From positions 1-45,257 of the forward strand of contig NZ_NEHB01000042.1 in the NCBI RefSeq assembly GCF_002127655.1: a stretch of 45,257 nt of DNA. Reading direction: 5' to 3'. Shown in pieces: positions 25,974-36,107 of this stretch (its first letter is position 1; each line of letters starts with the position of its first letter). Source of the DNA: Janthinobacterium sp. GW456P. GTDB taxonomy: Bacteria; Pseudomonadota; Gammaproteobacteria; Burkholderiales; Burkholderiaceae_D. Both the position numbers and the translations under genes were made by a program. The notes beneath the pieces are model-generated. The model did no database searches and had not been told where the DNA came from. It worked only from the letters and a program-made list of their open reading frames with translations.

Positions 25974-26765
25974 TTAAGTGTTTGGGTGCTGCGCCGGCCA
26001 GTTGGGCAAGCCGGTGAAATCGAGATACGCGGCCGCCGCTTCCGCGCTCGGGTGCGCCAGGCGCGGCACCCTGCCCAGCAGCGGCGCCGGGATGCGCTCG
26101 ATCAGCGCATCGATGTTTTCGTCGAGGAAGCGCATTTCCACTTCCAGGGTGTTGGCGACCCAGCCGATGACCGTCAAGCCGCGCGCTTCGACGGCTTCCA
26201 CCGTCAGCAAGGCCTGGCTGATGCAGCCCAAACGCATGCCGACCACGAGGATCACGGGCAGATCGAGCTGCTGCGCCAGGTCGGCCGAATCGAAATCGTT
26301 TGAGAGCGGCACGCGGAAACCGCCCACGCCTTCGACCACGACGGCGTCCGAGGCGGCGGCGATTTCCAGGTAGGCGGCCAGAATCGGCACCGATTCGATG
26401 CTCACTCCTTCGAGCGCGGCGGCGATATGCGGCGCGGCCGCTTCCTTCAGCATGTATGGCGTGGTGATATTGCGCAGCATGCTCACGTTGCCGGCGGCGA
26501 TCAGGCTGTCCGCGTCTTCATTATGCAGTTCGCCGTCGCGCATCTCGGCGCCGGCGGCCACCGGTTTCATGCCGCAGGCGCGCACGCCGCGCGCCACCAG
26601 CGCGTGCAGCAGGGCCGACGACGTCAAGGTCTTGCCGATTTCCGTGTCGGTGCCGGTGACGAAACAGGCAAAGCGCGAGGGCAGGCCGGCAACGGCCGGA
26701 GCCGGCTGCACGGCCGGCGCCAGGTCCGCCAGCACTTCCGCCACGATAGGGTCATCAAGGCTCAT
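25974..26765 (-). CDS. bioD: Dethiobiotin synthetase BioD
   Basis: 263 residues. The P-loop [13 protein letters not shown], the KPVAAG motif and [10 protein letters not shown] are typical. It closes the ureido ring of dethiobiotin from DAPA, CO2 and ATP. An N-terminal extension of about 30 residues ([16 protein letters not shown]) before the P-loop is longer than in E. coli BioD. It overlaps the end of bioF by 11 bases and precedes bioB by 31 bases. Confidence 0.96.
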   Translation of the reverse strand: MSLDDPIVAEVLADLAPAVQPAPAVAGLPSRFACFVTGTDTEIGKTLTSSALLHALVARGVRACGMKPVAAGAEMRDGELHNEDADSLIAAGNVSMLRNITTPYMLKEAAAPHIAAALEGVSIESVPILAAYLEIAAASDAVVVEGVGGFRVPLSNDFDSADLAQQLDLPVILVVGMRLGCISQALLTVEAVEARGLTVIGWVANTLEVEMRFLDENIDALIERIPAPLLGRVPRLAHPSAEAAAAYLDFTGLPNWPAQHPNT

Positions 26766-27951
26766 GGCGAGTCCTTTCCAGGGTGTTGACTGCGTTGATC
26801 AATTGCGCCACTTCCTGCGCCGTATGGCCGGCCGACAGGGTCACGCGCAGGCGCGCCGTCCCCGCCGGGACGGTGGGCGGGCGGATGGCGCCGACCCACA
26901 GGCCTTGCTGGTACAGTTGGGCGGCGACGGCCAGCATGTCCGCATTTTCGCCGATGATGACGGGCTGGATGGCGGAGAGCGACGGCAAGGCTTGCCAGTG
27001 CTGCAGCTGCAAGCCTTCGTTCCATTGCACCACCAGCGCCGCCAGGTGGGCGCGGCGCTGCCGGCCTTCCTGGCCGGCGATGATGTCCAGGCTGGCCAGC
27101 AGCGCATGCGCGAGCGCGGGCGCGGCCGCCGTGGTGAAGATGTAGGGGCGGGCCTTCTGGATCAGCGTCTCGATCACGGCTTCATGCGCGCACACAAAGG
27201 CGCCGCCCACGCCGGCCGATTTGCCCAGCGTGCCCACATACACGAGGTAGGGCGAATGCAGGTCGAAGTGTTCCAGCGCGCCGCGGCCATGGTCGCCCAG
27301 CGCGCCGAAGCCGTGCGCGTCGTCGACCACCAGCCAGGCGCCATACCGTTCGCACAGGGCCAGCAGCGCGGGCAGCGGCGCCAGGTCGCCATCCATGCTG
27401 AAGACGCTGTCGGTGACGACGATTTTCGTCTGCGCCGTGCTGGCCGCCAGCAGGGCCGCCAGGGCATCGAGGTCGGCGTGCGGATACACGCGCGTTTTCA
27501 CGCGGGCCAGGCGCGTGCCGTCGATCAGCGAAGCGTGGTTCAGCGCTTCCGAGAAAATCTCGGCTTCGGCATCACCGGCCGCCAGGGCCGTCAGCACGGC
27601 CAGATTGGCCATGTAGCCGGTGCAGAAATACAGCGCGCGGGCCTGTTCCAGGTTGGCGCCGACAAACGCCGCCAGGCGCTCTTCCAGCTGCGCGTGGGCG
27701 CGGCTGTGGCCACTGATCAGGTGCGAAGCGCCGCTGCCGGCGCCGTACAGGTCGGCGCCTTCCTTTAGCGCGGCGACGATGCGCGGATGCGCGGCCAGGC
27801 CCAGGTAGTCATTGCTGCAAAAGGCCAGCATGTCGCGTCCATCGACCGTCAGGCGCGGCGCGCACGGCGTGTCGACGGTGCGGCGGCGGCGGATCAGGCT
27901 GCGCTCTTCCAGCCCCTGCAACTGCTGCTTCAAGCGTGTGAGCAGTTCCAT
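26755..27951 (-). CDS. bioF: 8-Amino-7-oxononanoate synthase BioF
   Basis: 398 residues, PLP-dependent alpha-oxoamine synthase. [30 protein letters not shown] and the PLP lysine in [12 protein letters not shown] are all present. It condenses pimeloyl-ACP or -CoA with alanine. The start at 27951 follows the bioA stop by one base, so translation is tightly linked. Confidence 0.97.
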   Translation of the reverse strand: MELLTRLKQQLQGLEERSLIRRRRTVDTPCAPRLTVDGRDMLAFCSNDYLGLAAHPRIVAALKEGADLYGAGSGASHLISGHSRAHAQLEERLAAFVGANLEQARALYFCTGYMANLAVLTALAAGDAEAEIFSEALNHASLIDGTRLARVKTRVYPHADLDALAALLAASTAQTKIVVTDSVFSMDGDLAPLPALLALCERYGAWLVVDDAHGFGALGDHGRGALEHFDLHSPYLVYVGTLGKSAGVGGAFVCAHEAVIETLIQKARPYIFTTAAAPALAHALLASLDIIAGQEGRQRRAHLAALVVQWNEGLQLQHWQALPSLSAIQPVIIGENADMLAVAAQLYQQGLWVGAIRPPTVPAGTARLRVTLSAGHTAQEVAQLINAVNTLERTRHEP

Positions 27952-27952
27952 C

Positions 27953-29281
27953 TCAGGCCCCGATCACGCTATTGAAGACGGCCAGGGTCTGCCGACCCAG
28001 GCCCGCGATTTCCTCGTCGTCGAGGATGTACGGCGGCATCAGGTAGACGGTCGAGCCGATGGGACGCATCAGCAGTTCGTGTTCCAGCGCGGTGCTGAAG
28101 AAGCGGCGCGAAAAGTCGGGCGCCGCATCCACCGCATCGAAGGCCCAGATCATGCCCTGCTGGCGGAAGTGTTTTACGCGCTTGTGCTGCGCCAGCGGCG
28201 CCAGGGCGCGCGTGATCTTCCCGGCGCGCACGCGGTTGGCGGCCAGCACGTCGTCTTCCTCGAAGATGGCCAGGGTCGCCAGCGCCGCGCGGCACGCCAG
28301 CGGGTTGCCCGTGTATGAATGCGAATGCAAAAAGCCGCGGCGCACGTCGCTGCTGTAGAACGCCTGATAGATGTCTTCGCGCGTCATCACCAGCGACAGG
28401 GGCAGATAGCCACCGCTGATGCCTTTCGACAGGCAGACGAAATCGGGCCAGACGCCGGCCTGTTCGCACGCAAAGAAGGTGCCCGTGCGGCCGCAGCCGA
28501 CGGCGATTTCGTCGAGGATCAGATGGACTTGATAGCGGTCGCACAGGGCGCGCACCAGCGACAGGTACAGCGGGTCGTGCATGGCCATGCCGGTGGCGCA
28601 CTGCACCAGCGGCTCGATGATGATGGCGGCGATTCTGTCGGACTTTTCCTGGAACAGCCGATCCACGTCGGCCGCCGCGCGGCGCGCCACGTCCTGCGCC
28701 GATTCGTTTTCGGCTGCCTGGCGGAAGTCGGGCGACATCACCGTCTGCGTGGCACGCAGCAGCGGACCGTAGGCATCCTTGAACAGGGCCACGTCGGTGA
28801 CGGCCAGCGCGCCGATGGTTTCGCCGTGGTAGCTGCCTTTCAGGCAGACGAATTCCTGCTTGTCGCTCTTGCCGCTGTTGCGCCACGCGTGAAAACTCAT
28901 TTTCAGGGCGATTTCCACGGCCGAGGCCCCATCGGACGCGTAAAAGCTGTGGCCAAGCACGCCACCCGTCAAAGCGGAGAGCTTTTCCGACAGCTCGATC
29001 ACCGGTTCATGCGTAAAGCCGGCCAGCATCGCGTGTTCCAGGCGGTCCAGCTGGTCCTTGAGTTCCGCATTGATGCGCGGATTGGCATGGCCGAACAGGT
29101 TCACCCACCAGGAGCTGATGGCGTCCAGGTAGCGTCGTCCTTCGTGGTCATACAGCCAGGCGCCGCGGCCATGGCTGACGGGAATGAGCGGTACAGTCTC
29201 GTGGTGCTGCATTTGCGTGCACGGATGCCACACGCTGCGCAGACTGCGTTCGACCCAGCCCGATTGTTTTTCTGCTTTCAA
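27953..29281 (-). CDS. bioA: Adenosylmethionine-8-amino-7-oxononanoate aminotransferase BioA
   Basis: 442 residues, class-III aminotransferase. [13 protein letters not shown] is the BioA-specific start, and the PLP lysine lies in [16 protein letters not shown]. It makes 7,8-diaminononanoate with SAM as amino donor. It is the first bio gene, only 31 bases after the methylglutaconyl-CoA hydratase gene, so no separate bio promoter with a BirA operator is evident; the bio genes seem to be read with the leucine genes. No bioC or bioH is in the window. Confidence 0.97.
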   Translation of the reverse strand: MKAEKQSGWVERSLRSVWHPCTQMQHHETVPLIPVSHGRGAWLYDHEGRRYLDAISSWWVNLFGHANPRINAELKDQLDRLEHAMLAGFTHEPVIELSEKLSALTGGVLGHSFYASDGASAVEIALKMSFHAWRNSGKSDKQEFVCLKGSYHGETIGALAVTDVALFKDAYGPLLRATQTVMSPDFRQAAENESAQDVARRAAADVDRLFQEKSDRIAAIIIEPLVQCATGMAMHDPLYLSLVRALCDRYQVHLILDEIAVGCGRTGTFFACEQAGVWPDFVCLSKGISGGYLPLSLVMTREDIYQAFYSSDVRRGFLHSHSYTGNPLACRAALATLAIFEEDDVLAANRVRAGKITRALAPLAQHKRVKHFRQQGMIWAFDAVDAAPDFSRRFFSTALEHELLMRPIGSTVYLMPPYILDDEEIAGLGRQTLAVFNSVIGA

Positions 29282-29312
29282 AACTGCTCCAATGATTTTC
29301 TTAATCCATGCG

Positions 29313-30101
29313 TTAGCCCATGAGCCAACCCGGCTTGCGTTTGTCGAGGAAGGATTGCACGCCTTCGCGCCCCTGCTCCGAGGCGCGGATCTGCGCGATG
29401 CGCTCGGCGGTGTCCGCCAGCAGCGCGTCGTCGACCGGCTGGCCGGCGATCTCGCGCACCAGCGCTTTCGCTTGCGCCACGGCGTGCGGGCTGTTGCCCG
29501 TCAGCGCTTTGAGTACCTCGGCGGTTTTCGCGTCCAGCGCGCTTGCCTCGACTACCTCGTGGGCAAAGCCGATGCGCAGCGCTTCCTGCGCGGAGAATCG
29601 CTCCGCCGTCAGGAAATAGCGGCGTGCCGCGTTTTCGCCCATGGCCTTGATGACATACGGTGAAATAGTGGCCGGGATCAGTCCCAGCCGCACTTCGCTC
29701 AGGCAGAAATGCACGTCTTCCGCAACCAGAATGATATCGCATGCGGCGACCAGGCCCATGCCGCCCGCATAACAGTCGCCCTGGATCTTCGCCACGACGG
29801 GTTTCGGACACAGGTAAATCGTGCGCAGCATCTGCGCCAGTTGCAGCGCGTCGGCCTGGTTTTCGGCATGCGTGTAGCCGGCCATCTTCTTCATCCAGTT
29901 CAGGTCCGCGCCGGCGCAGAAGGCCGCGCCATTGGCCGCCAGCACGATGGCGCGCACCATGTCGCTGCGTCCCAGGCCTTCGAAGGCGCGCGCCAGTTCG
30001 GCGATCGTCGTCTCGTTGAAGGCGTTGCGCACGTCGGGGCGGTTCAGGGTCACGGTGGCGACATTGCCCTCGATGACCAGCTTTAAGGTTTCAAATTCCA
30101 T
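29313..30101 (-). CDS. liuC: Methylglutaconyl-CoA hydratase (enoyl-CoA hydratase family)
   Basis: 262 residues, crotonase fold. The oxyanion-hole segment FCAGADLNWMKKMAGY, in which AGADLNWM is typical for the 3-methylglutaconyl-CoA hydratase branch, and the second segment GDCYAGGMGLVAACD with LSEVRLGLIPATI are complete. It hydrates 3-methylglutaconyl-CoA to HMG-CoA, linking the carboxylase to the lyase. It is 12 bases downstream of liuB. Confidence 0.92.
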   Translation of the reverse strand: MEFETLKLVIEGNVATVTLNRPDVRNAFNETTIAELARAFEGLGRSDMVRAIVLAANGAAFCAGADLNWMKKMAGYTHAENQADALQLAQMLRTIYLCPKPVVAKIQGDCYAGGMGLVAACDIILVAEDVHFCLSEVRLGLIPATISPYVIKAMGENAARRYFLTAERFSAQEALRIGFAHEVVEASALDAKTAEVLKALTGNSPHAVAQAKALVREIAGQPVDDALLADTAERIAQIRASEQGREGVQSFLDKRKPGWLMG

Positions 30102-30113
30102 CGTGTCTCTCCC

Positions 30114-31736
30114 TTACATGCGGAATACGCCGAACTTCGTGTCCGGGATTTCCGCGTTCAGCGCGGCCGACAGGCCCAGGCCCAGCACCATGCGGGTATC
30201 GGCCGGGTCGATCACGCCATCGTCCCACAGGCGCGCGGTGGCGTAATACGGGTGGCCCTGGTGTTCGTACTGGTCCTTGATCGGCTGCTTGAAGGCGGCT
30301 TCCTCGTCCGCGCTCCATGCGCCGCCCTTGCCTTCGATGCCGTCGCGCTTGACGGTCGCCAGCACGGATGCGGCCTGGTCGCCGCCCATGACGGAGATGC
30401 GCGCATTCGGCCACATCCACATGAAACGGGGAGAGAAGGCGCGGCCGCACATGCCGTAGTTGCCGGCGCCGAAGCTGCCGCCGATGATGACCGTGAATTT
30501 CGGCACGCTAGCCGTGGCTACGGCCGTCACCATCTTGGCGCCATTGCGGGCGATGCCTTCGTTTTCGTACTTGCGGCCCACCATGAAGCCGGTGATGTTT
30601 TGCAGGAAAACGAGCGGGATCTTGCGCTGGCAGCACAATTCGATGAAATGCGTGCCTTTCAGCGCCGATTCGGAGAACAGGATGCCGTTGTTGGCGATGA
30701 TGCCCACCTTGACGCCATAGATATGCGCGAAGCCGCAGATCAGGGTGGTGCCGTAGCGCGCCTTGAATTCGTCGAAATCGCTGCCGTCGACGATGCGCGC
30801 GATGACTTCGCGCACGTCGAACGGCTTGCGCGTGTCGACGGGGATCACGCCATACAGCTCCTGCGTCGGGTATTTCGGCTCGACCGACTCGCGCAGCGCC
30901 ATCTGCTGCGGTTTTTTGCGGTTCAGGTTCGAGACGATGGTGCGCGCCAGCGACAGCGCATGCAGGTCGTTCTGCGCCAGGTGGTCGACCACGCCGGACA
31001 GCCGCGTGTGCACGTCGCCGCCGCCCAGGTCTTCGGCCGTCACCACTTCGCCCGTGGCCGCCTTCACCAGCGGCGGGCCGCCGAGGAAAATCGTGCCCTG
31101 CTCCTTGACGATGATCGATTCATCGCTCATGGCCGGCACGTAGGCGCCGCCCGCCGTGCAAGAGCCCATCACGACGGCGATTTGCGGGATGCCCTTGGCC
31201 GACAGGTTCGCCTGGTTGTAGAAGATGCGGCCGAAATGGTCGCGGTCGGGGAAGACGTCGTCCTGGTTCGGCAGGTTGGCGCCGCCCGAGTCGACCAGGT
31301 AGATGCAGGGCAGATTGTTCTGGTCGGCGATTTCCTGCGCGCGCAAATGCTTTTTCACCGTCATCGGATAATACGTGCCGCCCTTGACGGTGGCGTCGTT
31401 ACACACGATGACGCATTCCTGGCCCGAGACCCTGCCGATACCGGTGATGATGCCGGCGCTAGGGGCCGCATCGACGCCCTTGGCGTCCTGGTACATGGCG
31501 TAGGCTGCCATCTGGGAAAACTCGAGGAAGGGCGTGCCGGGATCGAGCAGCATCTGCACGCGGTCGCGCGGCAGCAGTTTTCCGCGCGCCAGATGCTTGG
31601 CGGCCGCCGCTTCGCCGCCACCGGCCGCGATCTTTTCCACCTTGTCGCGCAAATCGTCGACGATGGCTTGCATGGCCGCGGCATTGGCCTTGAAATCTTC
31701 ACTGCGCGGATTGAGTTTGCTTTCGATGTGCGGCAT
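30114..31736 (-). CDS. liuB: Methylcrotonyl-CoA carboxylase, carboxyltransferase beta subunit
   Basis: 540 residues, the usual size. It has the two crotonase-like carboxyltransferase halves: [32 protein letters not shown] in the N half and the conserved [23 protein letters not shown] and [23 protein letters not shown] in the C half, the standard MCC-beta sequences. It works with the alpha subunit at 22707-24734. It seems to be the first gene of the leucine/biotin unit; isovaleryl-CoA dehydrogenase (liuA), which often precedes it, is not in the window. Confidence 0.96.
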   Translation of the reverse strand: MPHIESKLNPRSEDFKANAAAMQAIVDDLRDKVEKIAAGGGEAAAAKHLARGKLLPRDRVQMLLDPGTPFLEFSQMAAYAMYQDAKGVDAAPSAGIITGIGRVSGQECVIVCNDATVKGGTYYPMTVKKHLRAQEIADQNNLPCIYLVDSGGANLPNQDDVFPDRDHFGRIFYNQANLSAKGIPQIAVVMGSCTAGGAYVPAMSDESIIVKEQGTIFLGGPPLVKAATGEVVTAEDLGGGDVHTRLSGVVDHLAQNDLHALSLARTIVSNLNRKKPQQMALRESVEPKYPTQELYGVIPVDTRKPFDVREVIARIVDGSDFDEFKARYGTTLICGFAHIYGVKVGIIANNGILFSESALKGTHFIELCCQRKIPLVFLQNITGFMVGRKYENEGIARNGAKMVTAVATASVPKFTVIIGGSFGAGNYGMCGRAFSPRFMWMWPNARISVMGGDQAASVLATVKRDGIEGKGGAWSADEEAAFKQPIKDQYEHQGHPYYATARLWDDGVIDPADTRMVLGLGLSAALNAEIPDTKFGVFRM

Positions 31737-31776
31737 TGCGGTTCCTTTTTATGATCGCCCGGTCTCTCGGGTCGCG

Positions 31777-32226
31777 CTATTCGGGAAAACTGCCGTCGAG
31801 ATAAAACCAGCGCAGGGCGCCACCGCCCTCGCCTGCCTCGCGCACGAAGCGGCTCACTTCATGCAGGCGGTGCGCGCGGCCGTTGACCTTGTAGCGGGCC
31901 ACGAATTCCACGCTGTCGCGGTGTATCTCTTCGGCTTGATCTGCTGATACTGCTTTACGTTGACGTAAACGTAAAGCAGATTTTACCTCAAGTCCCAGCC
32001 AGTGGACTTTTTCTTCATCGGCAAATAAAGCGTCGGCGGGACGGGTGCTGGCGTGCCAGGTGGCGCGCAGGTAGGGCTCGTCGCGCAAGGTGAACGCCGT
32101 GTAGCGCGAGCGCATCAGGGCTTCGGCCGTGGGCGGCAAGGCGTCGCCCGCGATATACGGGCCGCAGCAGCTGGCGTAGGAGGCGCCGCCACAGGGGCAG
32201 GCGGCAGATGTCGTGGGTGTGGGCAT
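31777..32226 (-). CDS. ychJ: YchJ-family SEC-C zinc-binding protein (UPF0225)
   Basis: 149 residues. The N-terminal SEC-C motif CPCGGASYASCC binds zinc, then RSRYTAF and the NTF2-like fold with VEFVARYK, LHEVSRFVRE and RWFYLDG follow. Function unknown. Compared with E. coli YchJ as remembered, the C-terminal second SEC-C motif is absent and the loop after WLGLE is about 11 residues longer; that loop is encoded by the AT-rich palindrome at 31950-31979. ATG 32226 (MPTPTTSAAC) is chosen; the frame is open far upstream through the antisense of dadA, which is rejected. Confidence 0.88.
   Translation of the reverse strand: MPTPTTSAACPCGGASYASCCGPYIAGDALPPTAEALMRSRYTAFTLRDEPYLRATWHASTRPADALFADEEKVHWLGLEVKSALRLRQRKAVSADQAEEIHRDSVEFVARYKVNGRAHRLHEVSRFVREAGEGGGALRWFYLDGSFPE
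31950..31979. repeat. Perfect 11-bp inverted repeat inside ychJ
   Basis: CTGCTTTACGT (31950-31960) and ACGTAAAGCAG (31969-31979) are exact complements around TGACGTAA. The block is AT-rich and uses codons rare in the neighbours (TTA, TCT, GTA, AAA, TCA) over about 16 codons. It keeps the reading frame. Confidence 0.9.
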
Positions 32227-32318
32227 GCGCTGGCAATCAGGAACAGAAAAGAGGGAACTGAAAAGTTCCGCAATTATCCGCCATATCGGCAGCGGCGCGT
32301 GCGCGCCGCGCTGGCCGG

Positions 32319-33566
32319 CTATGTTTTCGGACTGAGGAAGTCCAGCGCGAATGGCGGCGCCTTGCCGGCCATGAGATCGGCCAGGATGCGCGCCGTGCCG
32401 GCGGCAAAGGTAAAGCCCAGCGGGCCATGGCCCACGTTCAGCCACAGATTGGCCACTTTGCTGGCGCCGACCAGCGGCGCGCTGTTTGGCGTGGCGGGGC
32501 GCAGGCCGGCCCAGGCCGTGGCCTGGTCGTAGTCGGCGCCGTGCGGCATGGCTTCGCGCGCCAGCCGGGTCAGGCCGGCGATGCGGTTCCAATCGATGCT
32601 GTTGTCGGCGCCCACCATGTCGACCATGGCGGCCACGCGCAGGTCGCCGCCTATGCGCGCATACAGTACCTTGCGTTCGAAATCCGTGATGCTGATCCCG
32701 GGCGCCTTGTCTTGCGCGCGGATGGGCGCCGTCAGGCTGTAGCCCTTCAAAGGGTACAGCGGCAGATAAATGCCCGCCGTGGCGGCCAGGTCGCGGCTCT
32801 GGATGCCGGCCGCCAGCACATAGTGATCCGCCTGCAGCAGGCCCAGGCTGGTATCGACGCCCGTGATCCTGCCCTGGTGCGTGACGAGACGCCGGGCTTC
32901 GCCCTTCAGCAGCAGCGAGCAATTCGGGTGCTGCAGCAATCGCGCTTCCAGCGCCAGGCAAAAGGCGTGGCAATCGGCCACCGCTTCGCCTTCGGTAAAA
33001 ATGCCGCCCGCCAGCGCACCCTGCAAGGCGGCCAGCGCCGGTTCGCGCTGCACGGCTTCCTGCGGCGACAGCACGACGCGGGCTTCTTCCGACTCGGGGC
33101 GGGCCACGGCGCGCTGGAAGATGGCGGGCGAGCGGTAGACGATGAGTTTGCCCGCATCGCGCCAGGCATACGCTTCGGGCGGCACCGTCAGTTCCAGTTG
33201 CGCCATGCCGGCGCGGCTCCATTCGCCCAGCTGCAGCAGCTTGGCCGTCGTGCGGGCATTGCTGGCGCTGTTGCAATTGCGCAGGAAACTGGCCATCCAG
33301 CGCCATTGGCGCCAGTCGGCCTCGGGACGGAAGCGCAGCGGGCCGTCTTTCTGCAGCAGCCATTGCAAGGCTTTGAAGGGCACGCCGGCGTCGGCCAGCG
33401 GCGCCACATAGCGATAGCTGAGCTGGCCGCCATTGCGGTAGCTGGCGGCGATCGCCACCTGTTCATTGCGTTCCAGTAGCGTGACCTTGTAGCCGGCCTC
33501 GGCCAGCCACCAGGCCGATGTCAGGCCGACGACGCCGCCGCCGATGATGATGACGTGTTGCTGCAT
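32319..33566 (-). CDS. FAD-dependent D-amino-acid dehydrogenase (DadA-like)
   Basis: 415 residues. The N-terminal FAD site HVIIIGGGVVGLTSAWWLAEAGY and ASYRNGGQLSY are those of DadA, and the C-terminal GHGPLGFTFAAGTARILADL closes the FAD domain. Such enzymes oxidise D-alanine and other D-amino acids to 2-oxoacids, feeding electrons to quinones. ATG 33566 (MQQHVIIIGG) is the family start. Its position next to wall-peptide genes fits use of D-Ala from peptidoglycan; this role is inferred. No alanine racemase (dadX) is adjacent. Confidence 0.9.
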   Translation of the reverse strand: MQQHVIIIGGGVVGLTSAWWLAEAGYKVTLLERNEQVAIAASYRNGGQLSYRYVAPLADAGVPFKALQWLLQKDGPLRFRPEADWRQWRWMASFLRNCNSASNARTTAKLLQLGEWSRAGMAQLELTVPPEAYAWRDAGKLIVYRSPAIFQRAVARPESEEARVVLSPQEAVQREPALAALQGALAGGIFTEGEAVADCHAFCLALEARLLQHPNCSLLLKGEARRLVTHQGRITGVDTSLGLLQADHYVLAAGIQSRDLAATAGIYLPLYPLKGYSLTAPIRAQDKAPGISITDFERKVLYARIGGDLRVAAMVDMVGADNSIDWNRIAGLTRLAREAMPHGADYDQATAWAGLRPATPNSAPLVGASKVANLWLNVGHGPLGFTFAAGTARILADLMAGKAPPFALDFLSPKT

Positions 33567-33696
33567 GTTGCCTCGCTGCGTTGCGCTCCCATGGTGCGGG
33601 AGCATTCGATGAGAGCTTAGAGGCTGGCCCTCGCGTGGGCCAATGAAACATCATGGTGCAGCCATAACTTTCAGGAATGCACTGTTTTTGTGCAAA

Positions 33697-35016
33697 TTAT
33701 TCATGCTTGTCAATTGCGCCACGGTATAAGGTAGTGAGGATCAATTCCTCGCTGCGCCCCATGGCGGAATATGTGCCCGGATAACGTTCGGGATCGCTGC
33801 CCGTGCCGCCCACCAGCATCACCATGCCATTCTTGTGCTTAAAATCGAGCACGAAGGCGGAGACGAGGCCATACGCGTCGCCCAGGTGGCCCACGGCGGA
33901 GAAGCTGGCGCCCTCGACCAGGCCGTTGCCTCGTCCCGCCACCGCATCGAACTGCTGGTTGCCCAGGCCCCAGGCGCGGTACAGGCCCCGCTCGCTGTCG
34001 CCATTGTGAGCATTTGGCGCCAACTGCCATTGGCGGCCAAACATCAGGGCGATGCTGGCCGGCTGCAACAGTTGTTTTCCCTCATGGCGGCCACCATCGA
34101 GCAGCATCTGCATAACGGTGCCCAGTCCCGCGGCGGAGATGCGCAAGCCGCCCGTGGGACTAAAGACGGTGGCGTTGCTGCCGATCACATAGTTGGCCAG
34201 GCCGGCCGGTGGGCGCTGATAAAAATCGTCGGCTTGCGCGATCCAGGGGCCGTGCGGTTGCCAGATTTCCGTGTCGAGCGTGCGTTTGCGGTACAGGGTG
34301 GCCGTGTTCTCCACCTCGTCCGCGGTGAATGCCGCCGGGTGGTAGCCGCCGCGCACATCAAGTGGATCGAGCAGCAGGCGCCGCATCAGCAGGTCGAAGC
34401 GCTCGCCCGTGACTTTTTCCATCACGGTGCCGATCACGCCCCAGTTCAGGTTGGAATACGTAAAGTAACTGCCGGGCGCCGCGCTGGAATCCCACATCGC
34501 GTCACCGCCAGCCGTAAACACGTCGCGCAGGCTGTGCTCGGGCCCCCAGGCATAGCCGCCCGCGTCGCGCAGCGAGGAAGTGTGGCTGAGCAAGCTGCGC
34601 AGGGTGACGGGCCGCTGGGGGAAATGTGGGTTGCGCAGGGAAAAGCCTAAATAAATGCTCACGTCCTGATCCAGGCTCAGCTTGCCCTGTTCGAGCAGGC
34701 GCATCAGGCCCAGGGTGGTCACCATCTTCGAGACGGAAGCGATGCGGAACAGGGTGGCTGGCGTCACGGGCAAGCTGTCAGCCGGCGTGGCGCCGATGTG
34801 CCGGTAACCAAATTGTTGCTGATACGACACCTTGCCCTGGCTGATGGCCAGCACGGACAGGCTGGCCAGCGGGTGGGCCGTATCCTCGACGATGGCTGAC
34901 AGGGCCGCATCGAGCGCGCGCTGCTGGTCCTTGCCGCTACCGGGCGGGGCGGCCAGCGCGCTCCAGGTCGTGCCCAGCAGCAGCAAGCCCAGCAAACCCG
35001 TCATTTTATTGTGCAT
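33697..35016 (-). CDS. Serine hydrolase of the beta-lactamase class C/PBP4-like family
   Basis: 439 residues with a signal peptide (about 1-22, SALA/APP). The SxxK motif is S94-V-S-K97 (RIASVSKMVT), the YxN motif is in TYSNLNWG, and a late HLGD stretch replaces KTG, as in AmpH, EstB and related enzymes. It may be a D,D-peptidase, esterase or beta-lactamase; sequence alone does not decide. It is divergent from the GntR regulator and shares its promoter region, which ties it to the peptidoglycan genes. Confidence 0.9.
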   Translation of the reverse strand: MHNKMTGLLGLLLLGTTWSALAAPPGSGKDQQRALDAALSAIVEDTAHPLASLSVLAISQGKVSYQQQFGYRHIGATPADSLPVTPATLFRIASVSKMVTTLGLMRLLEQGKLSLDQDVSIYLGFSLRNPHFPQRPVTLRSLLSHTSSLRDAGGYAWGPEHSLRDVFTAGGDAMWDSSAAPGSYFTYSNLNWGVIGTVMEKVTGERFDLLMRRLLLDPLDVRGGYHPAAFTADEVENTATLYRKRTLDTEIWQPHGPWIAQADDFYQRPPAGLANYVIGSNATVFSPTGGLRISAAGLGTVMQMLLDGGRHEGKQLLQPASIALMFGRQWQLAPNAHNGDSERGLYRAWGLGNQQFDAVAGRGNGLVEGASFSAVGHLGDAYGLVSAFVLDFKHKNGMVMLVGGTGSDPERYPGTYSAMGRSEELILTTLYRGAIDKHE

Positions 35017-35098
35017 GTTTCCCTGTGTCGCGATGTGGTGGAGGCATCGCCAGCATAGGGCGGGATCGTTTCCAAGGCCAATGAAAATTGCTTATTTA

Positions 35099-35128
35099 TC
35101 TATAATGCAAAGCTATACCTACGGTAAA
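35099..35128. promoter_or_regulatory. Overlapping divergent promoters with TACC-TAC-GGTA operator candidate
   Basis: Plus strand: TATAAT at 35101-35106 for gntR. Minus strand: TTTACC (35128-35123), an 18-base spacer and TATAGA (35104-35099) for the serine hydrolase. The two -10 boxes overlap. The inverted repeat TACC-TAC-GGTA (35116-35126) lies in the minus-strand spacer/-35 and at the plus-strand start, so one bound repressor could control both. The downstream leader to gntR is about 130 bases. Confidence 0.5.
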
Positions 35129-35243
35129 ACATTGTTTTTTTAAGCGTATAACCGTTATTTATGGTCATTTTCCATTTATTCATGGGTCGACGGGCTACGC
35201 GCAAGCGCCATCGCTATTACACTAGGAGGACAAGGAGAACTGT

Positions 35244-35984
35244 ATGAGCCAGACCAGCGTAGAACTCAAGGTCGATTTAAATGACAATTCGCCTTTATAT
35301 ATGCAGATCGCCCGCAAGCTGAGCGATGACGTACGCAACGGCCGCTACCAGGTAGACCAGGCCCTGCCATCCGAACGTACCCTGTCCGAACTGCTTGACG
35401 TATCGCGCGTGACTGCCCGCAAGGCCATCGATCAATTGGTCGAGCAAGGCCTCGTCGTGCGCCGCCGCGGTTCGGGCAACTATATTGCCCCGCGCATCGA
35501 GCAACCGCTGTCGAACCTGTCGAGCTTTTCCGAGCAGTTGCAGCAGCGCGGCTACCGCCCCGGCTCACGCTGGCTCAAGCGCGAAGTGGTCATCGCCAGC
35601 AGCGATGAACAACTGAGCCTGGGCCTGGCGCAGAACACGAAAGTGGCGCGCCTCGAGCGCCTGCGCCTGGCCGACGACGTGGTGATGGCGTATGAAGTGA
35701 GCGTGCTGCCCTTCAGCGTGGTGCCGGACCCGGCCGCCATGGGCGATTCGCTGTACGAATACTTGAGCAGCATCAAGAAGGCCCCCGTGCGCGCCTTGCA
35801 GCACATCCGCGCCATGAATGCGACGGACGTGCTGGCCGAGCAACTGGGTATCCCCGATGGCCAGGCCGTGCTGTTCATCACGCGTATCGCCTACCTGGAA
35901 ACGGGCGAAGCGGTGGAGCTCACGCATTCGTATTGCCGCAGCGATCATTACGACTTCGTGGCGGAAATGCGCCGCGCGCCGTAA
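35244..35984 (+). CDS. GntR-family (HutC/NagR-type) repressor with UTRA domain
   Basis: 246 residues. An N-terminal winged helix (15-85: PLYMQIARKLSDDV, LPSERTLSELLDVSRVTARKAIDQLVEQGL, RGSGNYIAP) is followed by a UTRA effector domain (about 100-240). NagR/NagQ/DasR members sense amino-sugar phosphates such as GlcNAc-6-P. AGGAGG and AAGGAGA lie upstream of ATG 35244. It precedes murQ by 123 bases and most likely represses murQ-permease-glycosidase-kinase and itself, with GlcNAc-6-P as likely inducer; this is inference. Confidence 0.92.
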   Translation: MSQTSVELKVDLNDNSPLYMQIARKLSDDVRNGRYQVDQALPSERTLSELLDVSRVTARKAIDQLVEQGLVVRRRGSGNYIAPRIEQPLSNLSSFSEQLQQRGYRPGSRWLKREVVIASSDEQLSLGLAQNTKVARLERLRLADDVVMAYEVSVLPFSVVPDPAAMGDSLYEYLSSIKKAPVRALQHIRAMNATDVLAEQLGIPDGQAVLFITRIAYLETGEAVELTHSYCRSDHYDFVAEMRRAP

Positions 35985-36107
35985 CAAGGCTGCTGTCACG
36001 ATCCGCTTGCACCCATAAACTCCCGTTATGCCCGCCCGCCATCCTTTCATGGTTGATCTTGCTCGTTGGTATTAAACTGGTTTCACGTTCAACCATGTTC
36101 TGAAATC

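Noticed and set aside
32227..33363. Long N-terminal extension of ychJ
   Set aside because: The extension is a frame through dadA without any family pattern; the SEC-C protein starts at 32226 with its Cys motif.
33697..35016. AmpC beta-lactamase with AmpR regulator
   Set aside because: The protein lacks the KTG motif of AmpC and its divergent neighbour is GntR-type, not LysR-type AmpR; a PBP-like or AmpH/EstB-like hydrolase is the safer call.
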